This document shows positions 41,603 to 50,527 of a DNA stretch of 64,000 nucleotides, one piece after another. This DNA is from Oceanithermus desulfurans (GTDB lineage: Bacteria; Deinococcota; Deinococci; Deinococcales; Marinithermaceae). The position numbers and the translations under genes are program-made. Each line of letters starts with the position of its first letter. Position 1 is the stretch's first letter. Under the pieces are notes generated by a model that was not told where the DNA came from, ran no database searches, and saw only the letters and a list, made by a program, of their open reading frames with translations. Location of the stretch: contig NZ_JACHEZ010000002.1 in assembly GCF_014201675.1 (NCBI RefSeq), positions 248,001-312,000 on the forward strand, written 5' to 3'.

Positions 41603-41767
41603 GACGGCCCCAGCTTACCGCATTGTCCGCGCCCCACCACCGGGGGCCGGCGCCGCCCCGTGCGGGCGGCTGCGATGTTCGGCGGGGGTCGCGGGGGCCA
41701 CCGTCGCCGGCGGCCCTCCGGCCGGTGCTCGCGGGCGCTCATAGTATAGTGAATCCAAGGTGGAACC

Positions 41768-42603
41768 ATGCGGCCGAACCCGAGGTCGCGCCGGCTGAGG
41801 CTGGCCTCCGCGGCGTTAGCGCTTGTTTTCTCCGCCCTCGTGCCGTGGCTCGGGCTCGGGGGTGGGTGGGCACTCGCCGCGCAGGTGCGCGTTCTGGTCG
41901 ACGTGCCCGCGCCCGGCACCGACAGCCTTTACTGGTCCCCGACGGGGAGCACCTGCTGTTGATCAACGAGTTCAGCCCAGGATACCAGGCCCTTACTTCG
42001 TACCGCTTCTTGATCTTCGACTTCCCCACCAGGTCGGTTACGCCCGTAGAAAGCGTGCCTGACCCAAACAGCCTTAGGTCGGAGGGGTCCGTTACCTTGT
42101 GCACCCTCGACGAGAGTACGGGTTGTTACTACCTCTTCAGCACCTCCGGGGCCGTGGTGCGCTCGTCGGACCCGTCGCTTTGCACCCCCGCGGAGGGGTG
42201 GCGGTTCGACGGGCTCGGGTTGCCCTACTTCATGGCGCCTGAGGCAGAGTCCATCATGGAGCGCCCTCGCTTCAACCTGGTTTCCAACGACGGCAAGTAC
42301 TACTTGGCCGAGTTGGACACCTTTACCAAGCTGGAGCCCAACCTCGACCTGCTGCCGGGAACCCCCTACGCCAGCTTTTCGGTAGCGGCCATCGCCGAAC
42401 ACCGCGAGGGGGGTGGGGTCGTCTACCGCCTGCCTCCGGAAAAGTACCTCGCCGTCTTCGGCCAGTGGCTGGCCGGCGGAAGCGGGCGGAACCTGCTGGC
42501 GCTGGTGGTCATTCCCCGGCAGGAGGCGGAGCGGATGCCGGTAACCGGGGGGACGGAGATGAACCAGAAGTTCCGGCTGCTGGTGCTGGAGGTGGTGCCG
42601 TGA
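41768..42603 (+). pseudogene. Exported propeller-like protein gene with a one-base frameshift
   Basis: The first frame starts with ATG 41768 and a signal peptide (LRLASAALALVFSALVPWL), reads VDVPAPGTDSLYWSP, then drifts into a premature stop. The neighbouring frame resumes exactly there with DGEHLLLINEFSPGY and runs to TGA 42603. Adding one C to the CCCC run at 41937-41940 restores one protein of about 278 residues, with the typical WSPDG blade motif of TolB/PD40-like propellers. A real mutation, phase variation in the C-run or a sequencing error would all look like this. A TATAGT box (41745-41750) and AAGGTGG precede the ATG. Confidence 0.7.
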
Positions 42604-42620
42604 GCCGACGCCGCGCTCCA

Positions 42621-42656
42621 ACGAACGCCCGGGGGCGGCCGCCCCCGGGCGTTCGT
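42621..42656. terminator. Perfect 36-bp palindrome between convergent genes
   Basis: The two 18-base arms (ACGAACGCCCGGGGGCGG and its reverse complement) are perfectly complementary with no spacer. It lies between the stops of the frameshifted exported-protein gene and the subtilisin-like gene, so it is probably a bidirectional terminator, although no T-run follows. Confidence 0.7.
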
Positions 42657-42665
42657 CTGACGGGA

Positions 42666-44882
42666 TCAGTACACCGTCGGCCAGTTGTCGAAACCAATCA
42701 GCGTAAAGAGAAGGTCGAGGTCGTTGTCGAACGCCGTGGTGCCGGGCGTAACCGGGATGGGGCCGTAGCTCTTGGTGACGCCGTTCATCGAGAGCGTCAG
42801 GGTGGCCGTGGTGCCCACGGTGGCGCCCGAAGCGTCGATGCTGATGTGGTAGTAGCCTCCGGCCAGGCTGGGGTAGTGCACCGCGTCCAGCGTGTAGGTT
42901 TCGCTGGCGTGGGTGGGGTCGGCGCCGGGGTCGTCGCCGTCGAAGCTGCCCCAGAGCGCGCCCGTCTTGGCCGTATGCCAGGCGCGCACGCCCAGGGCGG
43001 GGTCGTACTCGTAGACCGCCAGGTCGAGGTCGCCGCCGCCCGTCCAGCTGAGGGTCGCCTGCAGGGTGCTGCTCAGGGTGGCCACGAGCGGCGAGGCGCT
43101 TTCGAAGCCGCCGCAGGGGAGAACGTCGAGGCTGCCCAGCGTGATTCCGTTGCCGGGGTCGCCGTCCACGTCCCAGCTCACCCGCTCGTAGGGCCAGAAC
43201 GCCATGGCGGCGCCGTCGATGATGTCCTGACCGGACACCATCACCTTGTAGGTTCCCGGGGCGATGTTGACGAAGTTGGCCATGCCCCGGCCGTTCGTCT
43301 TGGCCGTGTACTTCACCGCACCGTCCCGGATCAGGTGCACGTCGACCGCCCTTACCGGAGCGCGCTCGTCGGTGCCTGGGTCGACCGCGCCGTCGCCGTT
43401 GCTGTCCCAGGGGTTCTCGGTAAGCACCATGACCGAGGCCACCGCCCCCTTCTCGGTGCTCTCGGAGCCCACGCGCACGGCGGCCACCCGGTCGACCAGG
43501 CGCTTGAGGTTGATGCGGCCCCAGCCGCTGCCGCGGTCGAACCCCGCAGGACCGATGTCGTCGGCGGTGACCTCCAGCAGGCGCTTCACCTCGTAGGCGC
43601 TCGCGCCCGGCAGGAACTGCTTGACCAGCGCCGCCGCCCCGGCTACCTGCGGCGTGGCCATGCTGGTGCCGGAGATGCGGTAGTAGAGGTAGGGCCGTCC
43701 GGTGGCGTCACGGTCCCAGGTGGGCCAGGTGGAGAGGATGTCCACCCCCGGCGCCCCGACGCTGATGTGGCCGCCCGAGGTGGAGAAGTCCGCCTTTTCG
43801 TCGCGCGCGTTGGTGGCGCCTACGGCGACGATGCCCGGGTAGCCCGCGGGGTACTGCACCTCGTCCTGCGCCGAGTTCCCCATGGCCACGGTGAAGATGA
43901 CGGAACGGTCGGGCACGCCGTCGCCGGGCACGCCGCCGGCGGTGCCGTCGTCGTAGCCGGGGAGGGCCGCGCCGGTGATGACGTTGTAGCCGCTCATGGC
44001 GCTGTCGAGAACGTCCTTGAGGAGCTGTCCGTAGCCCTTTCCGCCCAGGCTCATGGTGATCACGTCGGGCACGACGCCGTCGCCGTCAAGGTCGAAGATG
44101 GCCGCGATGACCGCCACCGCGATGGTGAAGTCGTCCGTACTGCCGCCGCAGAAGACCTGCAGGTCCATCAGCGCCGCGTTGGGGGCCACGCCTGCGACGC
44201 CCTGGCCGTTGTTCCCGCGCGCCGCGGCGATGCCGGCCACGTGGGTGCCGTGGATCTGCCCCTGGGAAGCGTCGAAGCCGGGCGGAATGACGCCGAAGGT
44301 CGAGCAGCCCACGGCGTCGAAGCCGTTCACGAAGGCTCCGGCCAGGTCGGGGTGGGTGCCGTCGATCCCGGTGTCCACGACGCCGATGACCACCCCGCTG
44401 CCGTCAGGCAGGGCCCCATCAACCGCGGTCGCCCAGGCGGCTTCGGCCTGCATGACGTCGTGGTCCCACTTCTGGGCCTCGAGCGGGTCGTTCATGCCCA
44501 AGGGTGCGGCGTTCTGCACCGGATCGGGCAGCGGGTGGGTGTAGTTGGGTTGCGCGTAGCGCAGCCCCGCGATCCGCTCGTGCTTGAGCTTGGCGAGCGC
44601 GGCGGAGGCGGGCGTACCCGCGGGCAGCTCGACCAGGGCGGCCTTCATCTGAGGAATCGTGCGGATTACCCGCGCTTCATCGAGAACCTGAACCAGCGCT
44701 TCCAGGTCGGCAGGGTCGCTGTACCCCACCACGATCTGGTCGGTCACGTGGTCGGCGAGGATCGTAACCTCGCGCTCCGGCGCCGCTGCGCCGCCGTCGC
44801 GGTTCGCCTGGGGCGGCTGCGTGCTGCACGCCGCGATGAGGAAGCCCAGGGCGGCGAGCATCGTCCAGTGAATGCGTTTCAT
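42666..44882 (-). CDS. Subtilisin-like serine protease (S8), lipoprotein
   Basis: A 738-residue lipoprotein protease: signal peptide with lipobox FLIAACS (Cys19), a propeptide-like region to about residue 140, then the S8 catalytic domain with Asp in GVVIGVVDTGIDGTHPDLAG, His in IHGTHVAGIAAARG and Ser in GTSMATPQVAGAAALVKQF. After it come a carboxypeptidase-regulatory-like segment (RGMANFVNIAPGTYKVMVSG) and a C-terminal pre-peptidase-type beta domain. It is exported and probably membrane-tethered, degrading extracellular protein. It starts 12 bp after the upstream lipoprotein gene and is likely co-transcribed with it. Confidence 0.92.
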   Translation of the reverse strand: MKRIHWTMLAALGFLIAACSTQPPQANRDGGAAAPEREVTILADHVTDQIVVGYSDPADLEALVQVLDEARVIRTIPQMKAALVELPAGTPASAALAKLKHERIAGLRYAQPNYTHPLPDPVQNAAPLGMNDPLEAQKWDHDVMQAEAAWATAVDGALPDGSGVVIGVVDTGIDGTHPDLAGAFVNGFDAVGCSTFGVIPPGFDASQGQIHGTHVAGIAAARGNNGQGVAGVAPNAALMDLQVFCGGSTDDFTIAVAVIAAIFDLDGDGVVPDVITMSLGGKGYGQLLKDVLDSAMSGYNVITGAALPGYDDGTAGGVPGDGVPDRSVIFTVAMGNSAQDEVQYPAGYPGIVAVGATNARDEKADFSTSGGHISVGAPGVDILSTWPTWDRDATGRPYLYYRISGTSMATPQVAGAAALVKQFLPGASAYEVKRLLEVTADDIGPAGFDRGSGWGRINLKRLVDRVAAVRVGSESTEKGAVASVMVLTENPWDSNGDGAVDPGTDERAPVRAVDVHLIRDGAVKYTAKTNGRGMANFVNIAPGTYKVMVSGQDIIDGAAMAFWPYERVSWDVDGDPGNGITLGSLDVLPCGGFESASPLVATLSSTLQATLSWTGGGDLDLAVYEYDPALGVRAWHTAKTGALWGSFDGDDPGADPTHASETYTLDAVHYPSLAGGYYHISIDASGATVGTTATLTLSMNGVTKSYGPIPVTPGTTAFDNDLDLLFTLIGFDNWPTVY

Positions 44883-44894
44883 CTCCAGACCTCC

Positions 44895-46406
44895 TTACGG
44901 CGCGGTGGTGAAGGTGAAGTGGTCGGTCGAGGCCACCCCGAAGGGGAACCACAGCCCGAGGCCGTCGGCCGCGATCGAGACCGCCGTGGGGTGGACGGGG
45001 TCGTCGAGGGCGTAGGCCTCGATCAGCTGCCATTCGTAGCTGCGTCCCCGCTGCAGGGTCTCCAGCGGCGTGTTGCTGTACGCGCCGTCCTCGTTCCAGG
45101 TCCAGGAGGTGCGGTTGACCAGCATCGGCGAGGCGGGGCTGGCAAACCAGGCGTTCTCCCCCGTCAGGGTGTCCCAGACGGCTCCGGCGTAGTAGTGGTA
45201 GCCGCTAAGGGTGGTGCTGGCCTCCCAGGTGAAGGTGGGCGCGACCGGCACGCCGACGGCCCCGTCGCCGGGGCCCGTGAGCCGGACGTCGAAGACGTCG
45301 AGCGGGGTGGTGACGAGGACGTTGGAGGGCGGGGACTCGAGCTCGCCCACGAACGCGGTCACGCGGTAGTGCACCGTCCGCCCCGGGGCCAGCAGCGGGC
45401 TGGCGTCGGTGTAGAAGGTGGTGGACCCGGCAACGGTACCGATGAGCTCGAAGTCATCGCCGTCGAAACTACGGTACACGCGGTAACCGTAGGGGGCGTC
45501 GTTGGGGACGTGACTGAAGTCCATCTTGGGCAGCCAGGCCAGGTCGACGTAGAGGTTGGCCCCCGCCGGCGCCGCCTGCGGCTGGACGCTGAAGAAGCCG
45601 ATCTGCTTGTTCAGGGTCACGGCCATCACGCTGCGCAGCTCGGGCGGCACCAGGTCCACGTCGTTGATGAAGGGAACCGAAACCTCAACGTAGCGGAAGA
45701 GTTGGGTGCGGTTGCCGTTGGTGTCGTAGGCCACCACCTGGAAGGTCGTGGGGCCGGCGGCGGCGTAGCGCAGCGGATCGAGGAACCGGTCGCCGGTGGC
45801 GTTGGTGCTCACGAAGAGTTCGCGGTAGCCGGTGATGAAGCCCGAGCCCGGGGTCTTGCCCAGGGCCGCGTAGATCAGGTCGGTGGTCAGGGGGGCGGCC
45901 GGGGATACCGTCACGTCGTAGGGGATGAAGCCAAACGCGGCCTCGTAGACGTTGCCGTCGGCGACCTTGCCCAGCGTCACCTGGGGAGGGGTGGTCGGCC
46001 AGTCGGGGTTGAAGGCCTCGCGCTGGATCACGGCGATCCGGGTCACCCCCTCCTCGTCGAGCCGCAGGTTGAGCACCTGCGAGCCGGCGTAGCCCTCCTT
46101 TTCGAACCTGAGGTCCACCGCTCCCGCCGCCACGTCCAGCGAGAACGATCCGTCGGACGCGGTGCTGGTGGTGCCCAGCAGGTTGTCGGTTCCGGCCTCG
46201 TACGCCGCGACGGCGCTCCCGGGCACGCCCTCACCCGCGTTGGCGTTCACCACGAACCCCGCGACGGTTCCCGACTCGGCCGTCGGCTGCGGTCCCAGGC
46301 CGCCGCCCGGCCCCCCGTCGGGCCGCGGTGCGGTCTGCGTCTGGCAGGCCGCGAGCAGCAGGGCCAGCCCCAAAGCGGCGGCCACTCCTTTGATGTTTGG
46401 GTGCAT
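44895..46406 (-). CDS. Multidomain lipoprotein with Fn3-like domains
   Basis: A 503-residue lipoprotein (lipobox LLLAACQ). Residues about 40-120 resemble a carboxypeptidase-regulatory-like beta sandwich (GSFSLDVAAGAVDLRFEKEG). A fibronectin type III-like module lies near residue 320 (YGYRVYRSFDGDDFELIGTV, then VHYRVTAFVGELESPPSN), and further beta domains follow. No enzymatic motif. ATG 46406 has AAAGGAGG at nine bases. It is the first gene of a two-gene unit with the S8 protease, so it may anchor, chaperone or present substrates to it (inference). Confidence 0.72.
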   Translation of the reverse strand: MHPNIKGVAAALGLALLLAACQTQTAPRPDGGPGGGLGPQPTAESGTVAGFVVNANAGEGVPGSAVAAYEAGTDNLLGTTSTASDGSFSLDVAAGAVDLRFEKEGYAGSQVLNLRLDEEGVTRIAVIQREAFNPDWPTTPPQVTLGKVADGNVYEAAFGFIPYDVTVSPAAPLTTDLIYAALGKTPGSGFITGYRELFVSTNATGDRFLDPLRYAAAGPTTFQVVAYDTNGNRTQLFRYVEVSVPFINDVDLVPPELRSVMAVTLNKQIGFFSVQPQAAPAGANLYVDLAWLPKMDFSHVPNDAPYGYRVYRSFDGDDFELIGTVAGSTTFYTDASPLLAPGRTVHYRVTAFVGELESPPSNVLVTTPLDVFDVRLTGPGDGAVGVPVAPTFTWEASTTLSGYHYYAGAVWDTLTGENAWFASPASPMLVNRTSWTWNEDGAYSNTPLETLQRGRSYEWQLIEAYALDDPVHPTAVSIAADGLGLWFPFGVASTDHFTFTTAP

Positions 46407-46816
46407 GTGCACGCGCCTCCTTTCCATTTTCGTGCGCGCATCGGTCTTTCTTCGGCTTGAGGTTACGAACGTTGCAAGGGGCAGCGGTTGATTCCTGCGA
46501 CCACCTCCTTCCTTTTTGTGTAGCTTCCTGTGTTTTACTATATTCGATACGTTCCCTTCAAGATTACGGGTTGCGCATTTCTCTACTGCGGCTGGCTTCG
46601 TATATGTATGTTTATCGTGTTTCGTTTCTCCTGCTTACTTACACCTGCGACAGGACCATCTTCGTCCCCGCCCGTGCCGCGCCCGACCGCGGGGTACGAC
46701 CATCGCCCGCGCCCCGTCCCGGGCGCTGCGGGTACGGAGCGGTACATTATGCGTGGCGGCGGATACCTCTACGCCGGGCGCGGGGCGGCGGTATCCGGGG
46801 ATTTTCCCGGCTGCAC
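46407..46816. other. Long gene-free region, partly AT-rich
   Basis: About 400 bp with no credible gene. The part nearest the leftward lipoprotein gene (about 46500-46650) is T-rich on the plus strand and much less GC-rich than the surroundings, with candidate -10 boxes such as TATAGT near 46541-46546 (minus strand). It probably holds the promoter and a leader of 100 bases or more for the lipoprotein/protease unit. I recognise no riboswitch or structured RNA. Confidence 0.4.
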
Positions 46817-46845
46817 TTGTCTACCTGAGGGGGATGGCGTAAAAT
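46817..46845 (+). promoter_or_regulatory. Promoter of the GCS2-type ligase gene
   Basis: -35 TTGTCT (46817-46822), 17-bp spacer, -10 TAAAAT (46840-46845). Transcription would begin near 46852 and give a leader of about 20 bases containing GGAGGA before ATG 46872. This is one of the few genes here with a classical leader. Confidence 0.65.
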
Positions 46846-46871
46846 GCTCCAACCGTTTTGGAGGAATGGTT

Positions 46872-47987
46872 ATGCACGAGGGCGCGCCGCCCCTGACCGT
46901 GGGCATCGAGGAAGAGTACCAGCTGATCGATCCGGAGACCCGCGACCTGGCCCCGGTGGCCGCGGAGGTGCTGGGCGAGGCCCCCCTCGCGCTCAAGCAG
47001 CTGCTCAACCCCGAGCTGCACCAGGCGATGGTCGAGATCGGCACGCCGCCGGCGGCGAACATCCGCGAGGCCTACAGCATGCTCGTCGAGATGCGGCGCG
47101 AGGTGGCCCAGCTGGCGGCGGCCAAGGGGGCGCGCATCGTCGCCGCCGGCACCCACCCCTTCGCGCTGTGGGAGGACGTGCCCATCACCCAGAAGGACCG
47201 CTACATGGAGCTCTTGGGCGAGTTCCAGGACGCGGTGCGCGCCCTGCTCATCTTCGGCACCCACGTCCACGTGGGCACGGGGGAGGACGACGAGTTCCGC
47301 GTCGACGCCATCAACACCCTGCGCTACATGCTCCCCCACCTGCTGGCCCTCTCGGTCTCGAGCCCCCTCTGGCGCGGCCGCGTCACCGGCCTGAAGAGCT
47401 ACCGCAGCCTGATCTGGCGCGGGCTGCCGCGCACCGGCATTCCCTCCACCTTCTCCAGCTACTCCGATTACCAGCACTTCGTCGAGATCCTGATCGAGAC
47501 CGGCTCCATCCAGGACGCCTCGCGCATCTGGTGGGCGATGCGCGCCCACCACCGCTACCCCACGATCGAGTTCCGGGCCACCGACCTGGCCACCAACCCC
47601 CGCGACGCCATCGCCATCGCGGCGCTGGCCCAGGCGCTGATCTACAAGCACTGGCTGATGCGGCGCGACAACGTCACCTTCCGCCAGTACCCCACCCCGC
47701 TGATCGAGGAGAACGTCTGGCGCGCCGCGCGCTACGGCCTCGACGGCAAGCTGATCGACTTCGGCGAGCGGCGCGAGAAGTGGGCCCGCGACCTGCTGGT
47801 CGAGCTCGTCGAGTTCGTGGACGACGTCCTCGACGACCTGGACAGCCGCTGGGCGGTGGAGCACGTCTACACCGTCCTCGACCGCGGCACCGCCGCCGAC
47901 CGGCAGCTGGCCATCTACGAGGAGACCGGCGACCTGCGCGCCGTGGTGGACTGGTTGATCGAGGAGACGCTGCGGGACATCGCCTGA
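46872..47987 (+). CDS. YbdK-type carboxylate-amine ligase (GCS2 family)
   Basis: A 371-residue member of the glutamate-cysteine ligase 2 family, ATP-dependent enzymes that join a carboxylate to an amine. Motifs: LTVGIEEEYQLIDPETRDL at the N-terminus, LLNPELHQAMVEIGTPP, FGTHVHVGTGEDDEFRVDAI and RYPTIEFRATDLATNP. E. coli YbdK has weak glutamate-cysteine ligase activity; the physiological product in Thermales is not certain. ATG 46872 is preferred over 46866 because GGAGG is seven bases before it. The M20 peptidase gene follows after 21 bp. Confidence 0.9.
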   Translation: MHEGAPPLTVGIEEEYQLIDPETRDLAPVAAEVLGEAPLALKQLLNPELHQAMVEIGTPPAANIREAYSMLVEMRREVAQLAAAKGARIVAAGTHPFALWEDVPITQKDRYMELLGEFQDAVRALLIFGTHVHVGTGEDDEFRVDAINTLRYMLPHLLALSVSSPLWRGRVTGLKSYRSLIWRGLPRTGIPSTFSSYSDYQHFVEILIETGSIQDASRIWWAMRAHHRYPTIEFRATDLATNPRDAIAIAALAQALIYKHWLMRRDNVTFRQYPTPLIEENVWRAARYGLDGKLIDFGERREKWARDLLVELVEFVDDVLDDLDSRWAVEHVYTVLDRGTAADRQLAIYEETGDLRAVVDWLIEETLRDIA

Positions 47988-48008
47988 GAACTGCAGTATC
48001 GTGAAGAC

Positions 48009-49157
48009 GTGATGTCAGCACAGGCACGTGCCCAAGACACCCTCGCGTACTTCGAACGACGCCTGGACGCCTACCTGACCGACCTGCGCGAGCTGGTCGA
48101 GATCGAGTCGCCCACCCACCACCTGCCCGGGATCAAGAAAGCGGCGCTGTGGCTGCAGACCCAGTTCGCGGGTCTGGGCGAGCTGCGCCGCTTCGAGACC
48201 GAGGCCGGCGCGGTGCTGCGCCTCTTCCGCCGCGGCAGCGGGCCGCGGGTGCTGCTGCTCGCCCACTACGACACCGTGCACCCGGTGGGCTCGTGGAAGA
48301 AGCTGTGGCGCGAGGAGCGCGGCCGGATCTACGGCCCCGGCGTCTACGACATGAAGGCGGGGCTGCTCTTCATCCTCTGGGCGCTGCGCTACCTGGGCGA
48401 CTCGGGGGCGGAGCACCCCAACCTGGAGGTGCTGCTCACCCCCGACGAGGAGGTGGGCTCGGTGACCTCGCGCATCTTCATCGAAGACGCCGCCCGCGGC
48501 GCCGACTACGCGCTGGTGCTCGAGCCCCCCACCGGCGCCGGCGACCTCAAGGTGCACCGCAAGGGCGTGGGCTGGTACAAGCTCAAGGTGCACGGCCGGG
48601 CGGCCCACCAGGGCGTCGAGCCCGAGAAGGGCGTGAACGCCATCGTGGAGGCGGCCCGCCAGCTGCTCCGGGTCGTCGAGGCCCAGGACCTGGAAAAGGG
48701 CACCACCCTGGGCCCCAACGTGGCCCGCGGCGGCACCGCCAGCAACGTGGTGGCCGACTACGCCGAGGTGCTGGTGGACCTGCGCGCCTGGACGCTGGAG
48801 GAGGCCGAGCGGGTGGACCGCTTCATGCGGGCGCTCGAGCCGGTGCACCCGGAGGCGCGCCTCGAGCTCGAGGGCGGCCTCAACCGCCCGCCGATGGAGC
48901 CCACCCCCGAGAGCCTGGCCCTCTTCGAGCTGGCCCGCGGCGTGGCCCGCGACCTCGGCTTCGACTCCAAGCCCGGCAAGGTGGGCGGCGGCTCCGACGG
49001 CAACTTCACCGCCAACCTGGGCGTGCCCACCCTCGACGGCCTGGGGGCGATGGGGGCGGACGCCCACCAGCTGAGCGAGCACGTCGTCACCGCCGAGCTG
49101 CCCCGGCGCATGGCGCTCTTGGCCGAGCTGCTCACCCGCCTGGTGCGCGACGCCTAG
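48009..49157 (+). CDS. M20-family metallopeptidase (carboxypeptidase G2-like)
   Basis: A 382-residue zinc peptidase. The metal site is built from LLLAHYDTVHPVG (His/Asp), GPGVYDMKAG (bridging Asp), LLTPDEEVGS (catalytic Glu-Glu), ALVLEPP and the C-terminal DAHQLSEHV. A central dimerisation domain (VHGRAAHQGVEPEKGVNAIV) is present. It resembles carboxypeptidase G2, which removes C-terminal glutamate or cleaves N-acyl amino acids. GTG 48009 is chosen because TATCGT lies six bases before it. Its place after the glutamate ligase gene is suggestive but not decisive. Confidence 0.92.
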   Translation: MMSAQARAQDTLAYFERRLDAYLTDLRELVEIESPTHHLPGIKKAALWLQTQFAGLGELRRFETEAGAVLRLFRRGSGPRVLLLAHYDTVHPVGSWKKLWREERGRIYGPGVYDMKAGLLFILWALRYLGDSGAEHPNLEVLLTPDEEVGSVTSRIFIEDAARGADYALVLEPPTGAGDLKVHRKGVGWYKLKVHGRAAHQGVEPEKGVNAIVEAARQLLRVVEAQDLEKGTTLGPNVARGGTASNVVADYAEVLVDLRAWTLEEAERVDRFMRALEPVHPEARLELEGGLNRPPMEPTPESLALFELARGVARDLGFDSKPGKVGGGSDGNFTANLGVPTLDGLGAMGADAHQLSEHVVTAELPRRMALLAELLTRLVRDA

Positions 49158-49171
49158 TAGACTGAAGCGAG

Positions 49172-49447
49172 ATGTTCTTCCGCAAACCCGATCCGCACGT
49201 CAAACCCGAAGGTATGGCCTACTGGGTGCGGGTGCGCACCGAGCCTAGCGGCGAGGTCGTGCCGCTGCGCATCTCCCGCGCCAGCGAGCTCAGCCCCACG
49301 GCCGAGGGTTACTACGTGCGCAAGGTGATCGTCGCCCCCGAGAGCCTCGACCGGGCGGTGCTCGAGATCTGGTTCGACCGCCGCGCCCGGGTGCTGCGTA
49401 AAGCCGTCGAGGGCGGCGAGCTCGTACCCATCAAGGAGTGGTCATGA
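49172..49447 (+). CDS. Small protein of unknown function
   Basis: A 91-residue soluble protein beginning MFFRKPDPHVKPEGMAYWVR, with a beta-rich body (GEVVPLRISRASELSPTAEG, VLEIWFDRRARVLRK). No family recognised. The ATG is eight bases after TAGACT, and the stop overlaps the cupin start (ATGA, 49444-49447), so it is the first gene of a cupin-SDR unit. Confidence 0.7.
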   Translation: MFFRKPDPHVKPEGMAYWVRVRTEPSGEVVPLRISRASELSPTAEGYYVRKVIVAPESLDRAVLEIWFDRRARVLRKAVEGGELVPIKEWS

Positions 49448-49779
49448 AACGCAAGGACCTGGAAGGAAGCCCCCACGGCGAGCTCTTCCCCGGAGCCCGC
49501 GCCACGGCCTTCGGCGGCCGGCAGACGATGCTCAACCACGTGGTGCTCGACCACGGCGTGACCGTACCCGAGCACCGCCACCCCGAGGAGCAGATCACCT
49601 ACGTGCTCAGTGGGCGGCTGGCCTTCCAGATCGAGGACGAGGTCTGCGAGGTGGGCGCGGGCGAGGCCGTCTGGATTCCCGGGGGCGCGGCGCACGCGGT
49701 GCGGGCGCTCGAGCCCAGCGTGGTCCTCGACGTTTTCAGCCCCGTCCGCCCCGACCTGCTGGAACGTTTCGGTGGCTAG
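49444..49779 (+). CDS. Cupin-domain protein
   Basis: A 111-residue single-cupin protein. Motif 1 is VPEHRHPEEQITYVLSG (His, His, Glu) and motif 2 PGGAAHAVRALEPS (His), a complete metal-binding set. Such small cupins bind a metal and a small ligand; the function is not predictable. ATG 49444 is preferred to a GTG six bases earlier, because AAGGAG sits at the right distance and the overlap with the upstream stop is then the usual ATGA. The SDR gene begins inside its last codons. Confidence 0.85.
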   Translation: MKRKDLEGSPHGELFPGARATAFGGRQTMLNHVVLDHGVTVPEHRHPEEQITYVLSGRLAFQIEDEVCEVGAGEAVWIPGGAAHAVRALEPSVVLDVFSPVRPDLLERFGG

Positions 49780-50497
49780 CGTGGTGCGAGGCAAGGCGGT
49801 GCTCGTCACCGGGGCCAGCCGCGGCATCGGCGAGGCGGTGGCGCGGGCGCTGGCCTGGCGCGGCGCCAGGGTGGGCCTCTTCGCGCGCGGGCGGGCGGCG
49901 CTCGAAGAGCTGGCCCGCGAACTCGCCTACCCCGAATCGGGCGGGGCCGCGCTCGCCCTCCCCGGCGACGTCACCCGCCCGGACGACCTGGCCGCCGCCG
50001 TGGAGCGGCTGGAAGAGGCCTTCGGCCCCGTTTGGGCGTTGGTAAACAGCGCCGGGGTGGGGGTCTTCGGCCCGATTTGGGAGCTTTCCGACGAGGACTG
50101 GGAACGCGTGCGCGCGGTCAACCTGGACGGCGCCTTCCACGCCATGCGCGCGGTCCTGCCCACGATGCTGCGCGAGGAGCGCGGCACCATCGTTCACATC
50201 GGCTCGCTGGCGAGCCGCTACGCCTTCGCCGGAGGGGCGGCCTACAACGCCAGCAAGTTCGGGCTGCTGGGCCTCGCCGAGGCCAGCCTGCACGACCTGC
50301 GCCCCCGGGGCGTGCGCGTGAGCACGATCCTGCCGGGCTCGGTGAACACCACCTTCTCCAGCGAGCGCGCCGACGCCGACTGGAAGATCCAGCCCACCGA
50401 CGTGGCCGAGACCGTGCTCTACGTGCTGGAGAGCGACACCGGGGTGATCCCCAGCGTCATCGAGCTGCGTCCGCGGCGCAGCAAGCCCGCGGACTAG
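49772..50497 (+). CDS. Short-chain dehydrogenase/reductase
   Basis: A 241-residue SDR oxidoreductase. It has the NAD(P)-binding TGASRGIG (about residues 13-20), the NSAGVG loop, Ser of the catalytic set in IVHIGSLASRYAF and YNASKFG with the catalytic Tyr and Lys. An Arg shortly after the Gly-rich loop could favour NADPH. The substrate is unknown. Several GTG codons lie near the start (49772, 49781, 49784); I take the first, which overlaps the cupin stop by 8 bp, but the others are possible. Confidence 0.87.
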   Translation: MASVVRGKAVLVTGASRGIGEAVARALAWRGARVGLFARGRAALEELARELAYPESGGAALALPGDVTRPDDLAAAVERLEEAFGPVWALVNSAGVGVFGPIWELSDEDWERVRAVNLDGAFHAMRAVLPTMLREERGTIVHIGSLASRYAFAGGAAYNASKFGLLGLAEASLHDLRPRGVRVSTILPGSVNTTFSSERADADWKIQPTDVAETVLYVLESDTGVIPSVIELRPRRSKPAD

Positions 50498-50527
50498 TCC
50501 GGCCCGCCGCCGTGCCACAATGGGCCC

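Noticed and set aside
42465-46460. Rightward open frame of 1331 codons opposite the protease and lipoprotein genes
   Set aside because: Antisense to two genes with clear motifs and signal peptides. Its translation is low-complexity Val/Gly/His/Arg, the usual by-product of GC-rich codon use.
46500-46660. Possible structured RNA or riboswitch in the AT-rich region
   Set aside because: No recognisable conserved core or clear hairpin plus T-run; kept only as a probable promoter/leader region.
46530-46871. N-terminal extension of the GCS2-type ligase
   Set aside because: The stretch is low-complexity, contains the TTGTCT/TAAAAT promoter, and the family N-terminus begins right after ATG 46872.
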